Shown: positions 14,201-29,200, counted from the first letter of the stretch. The stretch is 64,000 bases of DNA from Mesocentrotus franciscanus (GCA_037976565.1 CP137683.1:11873923-11937922); one strand, 5' to 3'. Notes: generated by a model from the letters alone, not told the origin. Numbers and translations are program-made.

Positions 14201-17200
14201 GGATCTCACACTATTGCCTATCGTGCGACTGACACGGCTGGCTTCACGGCTACATGTTCATTTGAAGTAGAGGTCAAAGGTAAAACTCTTTGTGGTGCTG
14301 GCATTACTATTATATCGTAATCGTCAATGCAGATTTTAAAAGTCAACATAAATACTAGTCAACCTCAAAGGATGCTTTACCTGTTTACAGTTATTTATAA
14401 ATTCTTTGTTATTCATAATTACAAATCGAAAATGTATAAAGATAAGTAACATTTGATATTTCATTCTGTCATTCGCCTGATAAAAAGTGTTGATGATTGC
14501 GGGACATTGGAAGGCCAATCCAACTCTTGTAATAAATTAATTTGTATGAAATCAGAAATATAAGATAAACAGAAAGGCGAGAGTGTATATATTATATGAA
14601 TGTTTTGAATATGTGATCACTAAGTCTATGCAAACCTCAAATTGGCAGTTTAGTCAGTAGATTGTGACGTAGTCGATGAAAGCTCTCCCGTTTGTCGTGT
14701 ACATAAATATCATTAATTTCTGTTTTTATCCTACGTGCCTTCTCTCTTGAAGCACTACTCAAATATGTCACGGATAATATTTTATGATATGTCCTCTAAG
14801 AGAATAGACCGTCCTGAGTCGTACATTTGTAAAAATTGATATTTTGGTCATTTTGTGTGTTGTAACAAATGGAAAGCTTTCCCCCACTACATCACAGATA
14901 CATTACCGATTCAGCCAATTTAAAGAGCCCATACCTATAATGATTACAACTTCCACAAATTCATAACTGTTTCATATTTCGTTCAATTCCATTCAAATTT
15001 CACCGGTCTCCTTCGCTGATTTTGCTGCTTTCCTCTAGAGTAGTTTGCTATCAGGGTTGGATTATTACTTCGTGGCAAGCATAGCAAGGATAAAGATTTC
15101 ATCCCACCAAGAAGCTCCAAATGACTATACTAACTAAGAGTACCCCTATATGTCGGACTTTACATGCCATAATTCGTACAACTATACAGCCATCGAATGG
15201 ACGTATATTTTTTTTCCAATCAGAACGCAGGAAACTGAAAACCATACAACTATACATCCATCGAATCGATGTATGATTTTAAATAAATCAGAGCTTAGCG
15301 CTGCGAGATAAGCGCCGGCGGGCGGCCTTCTCTGGAATAAGCACATGTTTGCACGCACACGTGTCTTCCTTTGTGTAGTATAAAATAAAGGTAATTCGGG
15401 GGAAATTCCAAACAAAAAAGCCACCCGCCGGCGCTTATCTCGCAGCGGTAAGCCCTGATATGGTTAAAATCATACATCCATTCGATGGATGTATAGTTGT
15501 AATTTTGTTCAGTTTCCTGCGTTCCGATTGGATAAAACTTTACAAACATTCGATGGATGTATAGTTGTACGGCTGTACAGCATTATGGCACTTCGGCCCG
15601 CACGATGGAAACTATACATGCGTTCACGAGTGCCTTGATGGATGTATAGTTGCATAGTTGTATGGCTGTACAGTTGCCTGCTTCTGATTGCTTTAAACTA
15701 TACATCCATTCGATGGCTGTATAGTTGTATAGTTGTAAGAATAATGGCCTGTAAATCCCGTTATACCCCTGGTACTTTATTATCCTATAAGGAGCTATCT
15801 TCTTTTCTTTTTCAAAGTTACTCGCTGTGCCCCACTTTACCCACCCTCAAATGGTGACATCACACTCTACCTGGGTCAAGGGTCATGCGAGGGTGGCGCA
15901 GTCTATGGATCTGGCTGTCTGATCAAGTGTGACACGGGGTATATGATATCAGACGGCAATGTTACAACTGAGCGATATTGCTTACGAATGTTTGACACAA
16001 GCACAGTAGGGTATTGGAACGGAACGCAGCCAGAATGCGATGGTAAGTATACAGATGACGATTGAAATTATCAAGTTGTTTAAATAACATACGATAATTA
16101 TGAACATTTGCAAGGGAAAATATTCATGGGGTCATTAATTTGGTCTGGTGAGCATTGTAATGCTAAGTTCACAATTTGTAATAATGTGTATGAGAATTTT
16201 GTTTGGGAAAAAACAATGTTTTCCTTTTGATTTTTATGATATCTCTTTGTAAAGAAAAGCGAATCAAATGAAATGCTTAGAAATAAGGGTCATGATTTTG
16301 TTATAAGGCCTAGATTTAAATTCACAATATGTAGTTTTCACAGAAGTTTTAGCATAAACATATAAATCAGCAACGAAAAAGAAAGAGAATACTGTTTCCA
16401 GCTACATACCATTCCCATTTACTAGTGTCGTGGGGTGGGTTGCAATGAGAAACCCGGGGTGGGCCGTGTTAGGAAACAGAGTGAACTCAATGAAAGCTCA
16501 GGGACTCGAGATGTTTACTTCAAGTCTTTATTGAAGTTTGCATGTATGAAAACCCCAAAGTCAAAAGCCTATTGGTGGTCACCAACCACCGACACGTCCA
16601 GAACCCGCAGGAAACCAGGACATCCTGACTTAAGACGCCTTACACAGGTCAAGATGGACTTTTCTCTTGGCCGGCTGTGACTACATGTACATGCCCGACT
16701 TGCACCAGAATCCGACAGAGCATGTAATGAAATAAATAGCCACGCTGCCGAAATTCATTGCAACTAGGCACCCATCCTATTAAAATATCACTCCGCCGTA
16801 GCAGAGCTACTAGAGACTTTTAGATTTGCACGTCGACATAGTGGACTGCAACGTGTGTCGTCCTAAGGCACTGTGATGTCCTTTTAAGGCACTGCCGGGA
16901 ACGGCCCAGTGCCTTAACACAATGTCACACGCGGCAGTCCACGCTCTCGTCGTGTAAATCTAAAAGTCCCTAATTATGCCTGAGTCACACCTTTGCGTAT
17001 TTGGCTTGCGTATTGCTGCGTATTTATGGCAAGCCGTTTTAACATTTATTTCTATTTCTTGATATCAAGAAATGAGTTCTTGATATCAAGAAATTATTTT
17101 CTGTTGTAAAGCAATGGTAATTCTTGATATCAAGAATTCGATTTCTTGATATCAAGAACTCAGTTCTTGATATAAAGAAATTGGAATAAATGTTAAAACG

Positions 17201-20200
17201 GCTCGCCATAAATACGCAGCAATACGCAAGCCAAATACGCAAAGGTGTGACTCAGGCTAAGAAATCCAATATTTCAAAGTAAATTCTTTTACTATGGCAT
17301 AGAGACATCGACACCCAGGACAATTGAAAGTAATCAGGCCGATCATCTAAAAAAATTCCGATCACCTGTCTACGAAGAAAATAGTTCCTATTGTCTGAAA
17401 GGAATTTCTGTGTTCCGACATTAACAGGCTAATGTCTCATCATAATTCCCTGTCTGTTCTATGAAAGCGGTGACCTGTAAAGTACACGATATCATTAACG
17501 GTCACGTGACAGGCTGTCCACCCATAGAAGCACAGTATCAAGACCAGTGCGAATTTGCATGTGATGACGGCTATCTATCAAGTGCCACTGATAAGGTCGT
17601 CATGAGGTCATGCCGAGCCAATGCAACCTGGAGCAACATCGAACCACTCTGTGACAGTAAGTTTTTTTAAAAATGGCCCTTGTCGTCCTCCATAGGTGTG
17701 GGGGGGGGGGGGCCATTGCCCAACGAGAAAATGTTCAAATGATAATTGGATAGTTATAGGCCTACTTATAATTCTTGAGACCCCAATGACGATGCCTGGT
17801 CTGGACAAAATTGACAAAGATGTGAGAAAAGTATATTTTTGTTAATACCCGAAGTCACTTTATGTACTTACAGTACATGCTCTAGGTCTTTAGCATACCT
17901 TGATATAATTTACGCATATGATTTGTCGAATCGTTTAAACGTGTAAGTCACTCAATTTCTAAGTAATCCGTGTATAAAGAGCATAATTTGAGGCACTCTA
18001 GAATTTTTATTTATTTACTTGTCTTTGGGTTCATTCTTTTCTTTTGCACAGTCATCGTGACTTGTCCCGCCAATATCAGCCTGAAGTACGGCAGAGTAAA
18101 CCCTGACATCTGCACCGAGCCTGACCCCGTGCCCTTCGACTCTGAATGTCACTTCCAGTGTGATAGTGGATTCCGTATGTATGGTCCCTATTCTAAGTTA
18201 TGCACTTCAGATGGATCTTGGAACAATCAAAGAAGTGTCGGATGCGAGGGTAAATATAAGGGTTTATGAATAGATTACTGATTTTGAGGTCTGTAAATTA
18301 ATCGAATCTATATGGAGAAAAGAAAATGAATAAAATGGAGAATGCTTGAGAAAAATGACCTGTGTTAAGAAAAAGAAGGAATCTTTAAAACTATTAGATG
18401 ATAACATTTATAAATTTGAATAAAGCTTAATTCATCCTTGGTTGGTAAATCCTAACACCCTTGTACTACAACAATAATCATTTAATCAGATAGGCCTGAG
18501 TTTATGTTTCACTTTTGTTCAAAACAACAGTGTGTTTGTTGTTGAATGAAAGCATATATTTTGGAGTTGAAAGGTAGCTACACTTATTTTTACACAGTAA
18601 ACATTGAAGGACAATTACATCGCACTTGTAGATATTTTTCGAAAGTAATTGCGTGAGGACATACATGTACTTCACCATACATATTTTTTACCATTGCAGA
18701 CGTGCAGTCTCCTGTGTTTGATCATACATGTCCGATGTACGTTTACGAAAACGCTGAGAGAAAAACAACCCACGCAACAGTGTGGTATAATGATATTACA
18801 GCCACCGATAACTCTGGATTCGTTACTGTTGTAAAGTAAGATTGCTGTTATTTCCATATATTAGTACAGTAATTACTCTAGATGTTATAAGCAACACCGC
18901 AATTAATCTACTTCGTGTACTAAGCACTTGTTAATTTATTTCTACTTAAAGTCCTCTTAAATGCTACTTTTCACGGTAAATTGGCCGTGCCACTGAGCAT
19001 TATGTTACAGTTCCATTGAAGAGCATAAATGCAACACAATTATTTCCATGTATATATTTCAAGGCAAGTAAGTTGATTTATGAAGTTTGAAGATCATAAG
19101 CAGTAAATTCTGCTAATCATTTTTTTTCATTGTCTAGAACAGGTCTTCTCAACTGGCGGCGCGCGCGCCACTTATGGCGCTTGCGGTCAGTCGGAGTGGT
19201 GCGCGACTGTTGCAAAAAAATATATATATATATAGGGTCTAGACTATATATATTTTAGAATTTAAAAACTCGGCAAAATCAAGAAGTCGAAGTTGAGCCC
19301 AAAATGTCTGCTTAACAAACAGGAAGAAAGGGGAATTTCTCGTTTTTTAACCATTTTATACGACTCTAAACAACAATAAGCATACGATGTGCTACCAATG
19401 TTAACGTTGCCCATCTCTGGAAACATATTGTTTTTGTTTGTTTGATTTTCACTTAATTTTGACATTTCCCGTGTTTATTGCACCAAAATAACTAAATTTA
19501 AAGTTACCTCCAGTGTAATTGTACCCAGGAGTTGTACTAATTGTTTACATCAATATGAAATTATGATTGATATATTTTGGAATAAAATGGTGTTAAAAAT
19601 GCCACATCCCTGCCTTTAGAAAGCCCTAAAGTCCACCAGCTTCAGGGGGCTCTGCACCCCCGTTGGGGCTTCGCCCCTGGACCCAACCCGTTTTCGGCTC
19701 GGTCGCTACGCTCCCTCGCAGCACAGTCAAACATACAGGTTGGCACTTCAACTACAAATTCTTTTCATTTTGGCACTTCTAATAAACTAGTTGAGAAGGC
19801 CTGGTCTAGAAAATGTTAAACCAATATTTAAATTTGTTCATCATCCATATATAACGCCAGTGGGATGGGAGGTCGGTGAGATATTGGCCACAACTCCCGT
19901 GAAAATTGCTAATGTTAAATAAATATATTTTTGGTTTAAAGTTGAGTCTAACATACATTTTCAATTTGGCATAGGGCCTATTTGGTTTAACCTCACCCCG
20001 CCCATACCAAAATGATGTTTAAAATTGCTTATCATAATCACATGGTATAGAGGAAAGAATTTTTAAAATAATAATAATAATAATAATTTTCAAATACATG
20101 AAGGAATAGTTAATTTTTGAAGAGTGTCTACGTTTTTCTCAATCTTTTAGAGTTATCGACCATTTAGGTCCAGGGAGTAATTTCAGTGAAGGTTCCACGA

Positions 20201-23200
20201 CAATTCCTTATATAGCTACAGACATGTCTGGAAATTCTGAGAAATGTGAAGTTATTGTGAAAGTTCAAGGTAAATGTGATTTGTGTACATAAGAACGATA
20301 ATGGTATATCTCCTGACCATAAGAACGATAATGAGATATCTCCTGTACATAAGAACAATAAAGGCATATCTTCTGTACATAAGAACAATAATGGGATATC
20401 TTATTTACATAACAATGATAATGGGATATCTTCTGTACATAAGACCAATTATAGGATATCTTCTGTACATAAGAACGATAATGGGATATCTTATTTACAT
20501 AAGAACGATAATGGGATATTTTCTGTACATAAGAACGATAATGGTATATTTTCTGTACATAAGAACTAATGAGTTATTACTGCATAGTTTAGATTTTAGT
20601 TTTTCTATATTTTGATTCTTCAAATCATTATTATTTACAGGTTTAATAATTGAATTCCATACTTGATAAAAACTTATTAAACAAACAACAACTTTTTCTC
20701 CTAACAATTTTATCAGTAACGACATAAGTTAGTACATAATAGTTTTTTACAATATAGAGTTATTCCTGTATCCCAATTCAGCTGTAAAAATACGTGGGGC
20801 AGAAATGTTGAGGAAATGGTTGAAAAAGCTCACCCTGTCATCAGATATACATTCCAAGAGTATTTTTTTCAATTATGGTTAAGCGTATGCTCATATGAAT
20901 CTTTGACATGTATTCGTGAAAAGTAAATAATGCGTTTTACGTTGATCATGTTGAGCAGTTTTCCGATGTCCCAGACTGCAAGCACCGTCAAGGGGTTCGA
21001 TAGCAAACTGCAGCGATCCAGTGTACGGCGCCGAGTGCACCTTCAGTTGTAACAAGGGTTATGAGTTGATTGGCTCAACCTCACGTGAGTGTGTTCTCCA
21101 GAACGGACTGGCTCCTGCATCCTGGGATAGTACCCAACCAGTCTGTCAAGGTATATGATAATCCATAGCTTAAAAATCAACAATTGCAAATTGCAATTTA
21201 TAATGCGAATGTGTCATGCCCAACCAAAAACCTTATATTATATACATACATAACCGTTCGATATTGAACACGATCGCAAGGACTTCATCAACTTCCAAGA
21301 AAATGTTATTTCCCGATTGTATTGCATGCCTAGGGCTATACAGTGCGTCCCAGAAAAAAACGAAACCGAGAAGTATCGATATTTTATCATAACTTAGTCA
21401 CAACTATAATTAATAAATGACACATATTTTTAAAGCTTAGAGTCTCCTCTTTCATTTGATGCTACTCAAGTGATGCATATTTCACGCATGAGTGATTAAA
21501 AGCAATTTGAAGGAAGGAAGCCAAAAAGTCATTTGGCGGGCGGTATCTGAATTTCGAAGAAAAAAATACATTTCTAGAAAGTTAATTTTCTGCCCTTTCA
21601 TATGACACCTGAATCAGGAAAAATGAGCCAGGAATTACAACGTTCTGTTTGTTTAAAGTAATGCTTCTCGGTTTCGTTTTTATCTGGGACGCACTGTATA
21701 TGTTCGCATCATGTAATAGGTCATTGTCATGCTCGCGAATGTAAATAGGTGACGCACAAGGCTGTTAAACTTGCCTTAGGTTGATTTTTTTTAAGTCTTG
21801 ATCGTGGTATTGCCGAAATATCAGTAATTTCAAAATCCCGCCTGGACAACTATGCTTCTATAAATGCTCAATAAATTATTTGTATTTAATAATGATTATA
21901 CATTATATGTATATTATGTTTACAAACTAACAAAGAACAATGTTTAGTACAAGTATCTCTCTCGCAGAATATTCTATGTCTATTCCTCTTAGCACACACA
22001 TTCTCGTCTCTCCTTCTTTCTTTTCTATTGATGTTTTGACTACCCAACACTACAACAGTCAAAACCTGCGAAGCTTTGCCTACCGCGCCCCTCGTTATAA
22101 AATCCGGCTGCAGTGCCGTGCCACCGGACACGGAACCCTACGGTACTCTCTGCTCCTTCTACTGCCCATACGGCTATGGTGGCGTGGGCGAAAGCCAGAA
22201 AATATGTCAGGACGACGGAACGTGGAGTAGCACCAATTTCACGTGTGAAGGTAAGGGGTAATCGGTAATTGACACATGTATCCAAAAATCCAACATTTAT
22301 CATCAGAAAAAATTATTTGACAATATCAAAAATTATCCTACTTTTGATGAAGAGGAAAGACAATCAAATGATTCATTCATCTCTAAGCGTAACATTAAAA
22401 AGTCACCAATATCTTGCATTCTTCTAACTTCACGTTTTGTCAGGAAATTACCTATAAGTGAAGTTGTCCATTGATGATTGTGGTAACAGTTCAATTCCCT
22501 CGAGATAACTGTCCTCCGATGTCAATTTATTTTCTTTAAATGGAATATTTTGTTTGTTTGTTCAAGTTTATTTCCGTTCTAAAAAGCACATACAAAAATG
22601 GTTTCAAGAAGTAACGGATGGATAGCTCGTCATCAGCAACATTGACATAATGTTGCTGGTCTTCCACGAGGTCTAGTTACATTACATAAAATGTATCTTT
22701 ACAATTCAACAACAGAAATGAAATCATATTAAATACATTGCAATAAACACACAACAACAACTAACTAACTTCCCCTAAACCTAAAGGGAAGAAAGGAATT
22801 TAAAAAACTAAAAATACTCTGTGAAGTAGCTTAACTATGATGTGCAAACTTTATGAATTATGTTATCCAGGCAAATGATAGAATAAGTGGAATATTTTGA
22901 ATTTCACAAAAGAATAGTATTATAATTCGAAATCATTGTTTCAAACATATCAATTGTACACAAATTGTGCTTAAAAGTACATAATGACGTAGAATTACGA
23001 ATATATACGGGTAACTTATTCTATGATTCAATGGCCTTATAAACGTATGTACGCTTACAGAAATTATTTTTTGGTTTAGGTAAAAGCAAATTATCTTTTG
23101 AACGGAGTGAGTATCTCGTGTTTTTTCTTTGAAATTGTCTTCCAAATATTTTGGAGTCATATGTTCTTACTTTGACACTTGGCGAATGGTTCTCAATTCA

Positions 23201-26200
23201 AAATATCATGAATTTGATGCACAGATGTGTGCAGATACAGATTTATTCTTAAAATAATTCTTCCAGCTCTTTTTGTATTTTTTGTAACATTTCGAGCTAT
23301 GTTTTAATGGAGGATTGTCATATAACATGCGTAATCAAGATGTGGGATAATGGTAGCTTGATATATCTACTTCAGACTTTTTTCATTCAAAAAGTGTCTC
23401 AATCTTCCGAAGTATCCGACAATTTTCCCCACTTTCTTACCCAATTGCCCAATGTGTACATTCCATTTTAGTTAATTGCGAGTCAATGAACATACCCAAG
23501 TATTTAACATTTTCAACATTTTTAGTATGAATTTGACTGATATTGATGTCCAATGAGCTACGTTTTGCTAACAAACTTCTTGTGCCAATTAGCATACATA
23601 CAGTTTTCTCAAAATTAATTTTCAGTCTATTTGCTTTCATTCAATTATCATAATATTTCAATTCATCATTTAAAATTGTTTAAATTTCGTTAGGATTTCT
23701 GTCAGAAAAATAAATCACCGTGTCATCAGCATAAAAATGTATGATACATTTTTGAAAACGAGCTGACAGGTCATTGATGAACATTACAAAAAATAAAGTC
23801 CAAGTATTGAACGTTGAGGTACACCATGTGTTAATCTCATTGTATTGGATAGGACATTACTCACAGCAGTGACTATTGTTCGTTCAGATAGGTAACTTTC
23901 AAACCACTTAAGAGAGTTTCCCATTACACCAATGGAAGACAGCTTTTCAAAAGGCAATTATGATCTACCAATAAACCCCTCAGTGGTGATAGCCAAAGAG
24001 CTAATATGTTCTACAATCAAAAGTGTCGAATGGGACGTATTGTAACATCCTATATATATGTACTTGATATTATGTAGTATCTTTAATTTATTTCCAATCG
24101 TGCAGTACAATGTAGACACTCTCATTGCATGATATATTTTTTATTGATAGTATTATTTTGTTTGTTATGTCAGTTGGGGCCAATTTTATGTGTGTGTGGG
24201 TGCGTGCGTGTGTGTGTGTGTCCGTGCGTGTGTGTGTGTGTGTGTTTTAATACGGGTCAATAGATTAGAATCAGAATCTGTTTAGGTGACAGACTTGGAA
24301 AAAAAATCATCTTAAAATCCCATCTTACCAAAACCAACCTTATCTTTCAAATGGTGTTATATTTCATTTGTTATAATATCTTCAAGCAACAAGATGTGAA
24401 CCCCTGGCTCTCTTAGCTCGAATGCAAGTCACTCCCTCAGAATGCACAGACGAGCCTGCTTTCGGAGAGACATGTCTGATCGGCTGTGATGCGGGAGGCT
24501 ACGCTGTAGACCCTCAACACTTTTCTTATACCTCATGCCTCGGGAATGGCCAGTGGTCACGTGACATATCTCAGGCATCGTGCAAAGGTCTGTTTAAAGG
24601 ATCTGGAGTAAAGGGGTGTACTTTACAAGTTTGAGGGTCTTCTAAACATCTAAACCTGTTAATATTACTAAAAACAATAAAATATGTAACTTTACATATT
24701 TGGAGATTCTTGTACATTTACATTTCTTTAAATAGGCCAATGGGCTCGCGTATCACATGCATAACAAAACAACAAGAACAACTATGTTATCATTTATGTT
24801 AAGGAAACCGATGGAAAGCATTTCCGCATAATTAAGGCTTGTCATCTGTGCTTGCGCAGATGTGTGGGTTTTCTTTAATGTACGCGAATGCAGTCAGCTT
24901 TGTTCATAAATTATCTAATGAATTGTCCTTAATTTGTTTTTTTTAATGGCAAATAACATTGATTTTTAGAACATGATAGAAAACTTTATTTTTAAAAACA
25001 TCACTATCCCATTATCATTTTGATCAGCCTTTAATGTGATTGTATGTTCAAGAGAGGTAATCGAATTCATGTTTTGGATGTCCTTCTCGCTTTTACCTCT
25101 GACGTCAGACTTCAAGACGCCAACATTTACGTATTGCCCATATGACTTCATAGTCTACGCATCACGAGGTGAATTTGAAGCTGATATCACCTGGAATGTT
25201 TCGGCGACTGATAATGAAGGACTATCGCCATCAATCAGCTGCAATGTACAGCAAGGCATGATGGAAGAAGGTGACTACTCAGTCACGTGTGTCGCTATGG
25301 ATACATCTGGGAATTCCGCGAGATGCTCATTCGACGAATCCGTGAAAAGTAAGGAAGTGATGGTATAAAAATCGCCTTCCATGTTTGAACTCATTGTTTT
25401 TGTGCCCCGTAATGGTTATATAAAAATGTTCAACCGATTTGAAAATGAATTACAATCTCACACTGACACATTTCCATGCACAAACAAATTTTTACTTGTT
25501 CTTTATGTACAAAGATTTCATGTTTAATTCGGAGAGTCCGCAGCAAATATGCAAACAAAGCTCAAGCACATTTCAAAGGAATAATAACACTTTCTATACT
25601 GAAAAGGCCTTTTTAATGTTGTCAGTGAAAATTGGATGTCATTTTTTTATTCTCCTCTAGTCCGACGCTGCACTCCTCTATCGCCTCCCATATTCGGGGG
25701 GTTTAAGGGATCTACTCCTTGTGACAACGCTTGGGGCAGCCTCTGTTCAGTGACCTGCTCTGTAGGACACACCCTAATCGGTCCATCTGAAACTACTTGC
25801 GAGTATGATGGCATCAGGATGAAATGGGAGCGCCCATCGATACCATACTGTGACGGTAACTTTCATGAAGTGATGAAAATCGGAAACCAACGACATCCAC
25901 TTTGAAACGTTATTATGAAATGGATATAAGTTCACTATAGTGCCTTCCTTAAATTCCATATCTTGCTATTTCACGTGAAACCATCAGCTATGAAACACAA
26001 AATACACCTGTATGTTACATAATTTCTGAGGATTAAATATTATCAGCGATGAATAGCTTTAAATTCCATTTTATCCCGTTCTTCCGTTTAGCATCGATCT
26101 CCTGTTTTAAGCCCCTCACAATAATTGCCCCACACTTTCTCCTTTTCCTTTCTTTTATTCTTATTTTATTTAATGTTTGTTCTGGTTTCCTTGTATGTCA

Positions 26201-29200
26201 ACCTTCCCACAATCCACTCTTTGTCATGCGCTTTTCATCACTTCTACCTATTTTCCGTAAATTTCATATGAATTTTTTAATGAATGTTGGGCTCTATTGC
26301 TACTGCCTAACCTCCCCGGCTCTGCACTGTTTGTCTATCATGGAGGGTGGAATTCTGGTAGTTCTATATCCTCCGCTTCTTTCTTTCTTTTATTCATTGC
26401 TCAGTTATCGTATGTTTCAGTCCAAAACTGCAAGGAATATGTCATCCATTATCAGTTGCATCGTAAGTTTAATATGGTTGTGTGAGAATCTATTTTCCGT
26501 CACCCATTAGAACATTTCCTTTTTGTTTTCTTTTTAGAAACGCAATGTCCACCTCTAACCATTCCTGATAACGTATACGTCTACCCCACGATGTGCACCG
26601 GTACGGGAAAGCTGTACTATGGTACAACCTGTTCCTTCTTCTGCAACGATGGGTTAACATTAGAGGGCGCTTTTGCACCTGTCAGCTGCCTCAGTAATGG
26701 TACCTGGGATCGGACAGTGAATGAAAACACAACAATGGCGTGCGTCGGTAAGAACAAACAGAGCTATCTATCTACACATAGTTCGGCACACTTGCATGGA
26801 TCACTTCGTCACAACATGACTTATGTATATTTTTTTGTATTCGCCGAACAAAGCAGTATGCGCCATATTGTGCCCAACTCCAAACGGGTTAGCCAAACCC
26901 TTCTAATCAAGGGATTTTTAAGTAATCGTAAAAAATGTGTCGCGCTTTCACAAGTTCCCTATAACATTTCACTTTCGATCAGTAACAAACATGTCAAAAT
27001 GTCATCCTTCCAACTATTATATTGCATATATAATGCATGTCAAATATTCAAAATAAATGTTTTGCTTTGTAATTTTTTTGTGCGGAAAGATCGAATTTCG
27101 CCCACACTCCTTTCCTGTCCTGGGCCGATATCAGCAATGCGCACGGAGATTAGGGGAGTGGAAGTCGCCTTCGATGTCCCTGTGGCAACTGACAACTACG
27201 ACGGCAATCTGGAGATCGTTACAACCCCTACGAATCTTTCGTCGCCCTTCAGCTTTACTGTCGACACGTTGTGTATTTTCGAGTTCTACGACGACAACAG
27301 CAATAGCGTCTCCTGTGCTTTTCAAATCTACGTCGAAGGTATTCTTCTTTTTACCGCTATATTTGGATAATGCGCTCAATAATGTAATTATTTGCGTGCA
27401 AATTCTTGAACCCCATCGAAGCATTTCAGCTATTATTTTGTTTCCCCCTCAATAATAATTTATTTCGCATATACCGTGTTTCTTCTTTAAGAGGAATATG
27501 AACGCTAAAGGAGCTGAATGAATATAATGGCTGTGCTGGAGTATGAAAGCATAGTAAATTGCTTTCATTCTACATGGATCGATCAGACTATTGCACTTAG
27601 TCTTTAGGAAAACATTCAAGACCCCTCACCATGCACCTCCAGGAACTTTATTTCATTGTTTTAAATATCTCTTAATTTGCCTATATTAATGTAGATGCCT
27701 TGGTACCTATCGTTGAATTTTGTCCTGATGACATGAACGTCACTGCGAGTCAACGCCTGACTGAAGTAAATTGGGAAGAGCCCGAGTTCTACGAGGTGAC
27801 TGGTGACCCTCTAGAAATCACCAGTAACTATGACAACCCATCTGAGTTACCTTGGGGAACCGCAGTTGTTGTCTATACGGCTATCAATACCGATAATGGA
27901 AAGGTTGCCATATGCCAGTTTAGCGTAGATGTCAAACGTGAGTGGAAATTGGTTTAGATGGAATTTTGAATCTAAAACTTACGCATGGCGAGAAGACTAC
28001 GTGAAATTGGTCAGCAGATGAGATAACCACCTGTCAGTGACCACGCTAATCCCTCTAATCCCTCCTGGACAAACTAGTACAGAGGGGCTTTAATATGTAA
28101 TAATCCCATCTAATTTAAAGCAAATGTTTCATTGCTTTCAAACCGCCTTTTTTTTTTTCTTCTTTTTCCTGTTTTTTCTGTTCGTATGTGAAAACTGAAC
28201 TGGAATTGATATTTTACCTTAGTTACTGAAATGTCTCAACGTTGTAGGATCTCCAGGTAGTTTAAACACAAAATTCAGATTCAGGGCTAGTACAAGTCAA
28301 CACGACCCAGCAAATTATTTTTATGAGACCATACCTTTTAATGCGTACCAGGGGAATTATTCCCTTGATAATCACCCCCGGAAAATTACCCCCGCCGGAA
28401 AACTACCCCCTAAGTACAATTAACCCCGGTATATAACCCCCGGAAATTAACCCTAAGGACAATCCCCTCCCGAGCACAATTACCCCCGGAAAATTACCCC
28501 CTAGAATTACCCCCAAGGACAACCACCCCAAGGTCAACCACAAACAAGTACAACCAATGACAACCACCCCAGGACAATTACCCCCGAGAAATTGTATAAA
28601 CTTTCATTATCTAAGGTATTTTATGACGGGATAGATTCGTGTCATACAGGGGACAGGGGTTGTATAAAAACATATTTGGAATAATTATATTTAGGGTGAA
28701 TGTTTGATTGAAAATAATCTTAAGGAAGAATACAGATTTGTGCAGATTTTAGTACAGGGCAAATGGGAGGGGAGCTCGCATTATACGTGACAGTGTTGCC
28801 ATTTAGAGTTTCATTTTTTAAAAATCGTAACTCGCCTATTTTTAATCGGATTTTTTTTCAAACTTTCAGTACCTTGTTTAGCTGGGTTTTTTCCTGCTTT
28901 TATTGAAACCAATTTATTATCAGGGTGGATTTTCCCTTTAATGAACAGGGGTTATTTTTCCGGGGGGTAATTTTCCGGGGGGTAATTGTCCCACTGGTAA
29001 TTGGCCGGAGTTGATTGTCCAGGGAGTAATCGTCCTAGAAACATTTTAATGGTCATCCATGTACCAGATTATATCTTTCAGATGTTTATCCGCCCAGCGA
29101 ATATATCAATTAAAAAGAACATTGATTCAACATAATCATATGTTAACCTATATCTTTGACGAAATAAACCTGGAACAAAATGATGCTAATATTCCCTTAA

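Noticed and set aside
20276..20615. Repetitive open frames ([12 protein letters not shown] repeats)
   Set aside because: They are the translation of a 30-bp minisatellite; every frame stays open because the unit is a multiple of three.
24180..24260. Repeated TG tracts considered as CRISPR-like or regulatory arrays
   Set aside because: Simple dinucleotide repeats without spacers; the host DNA is clearly eukaryotic.
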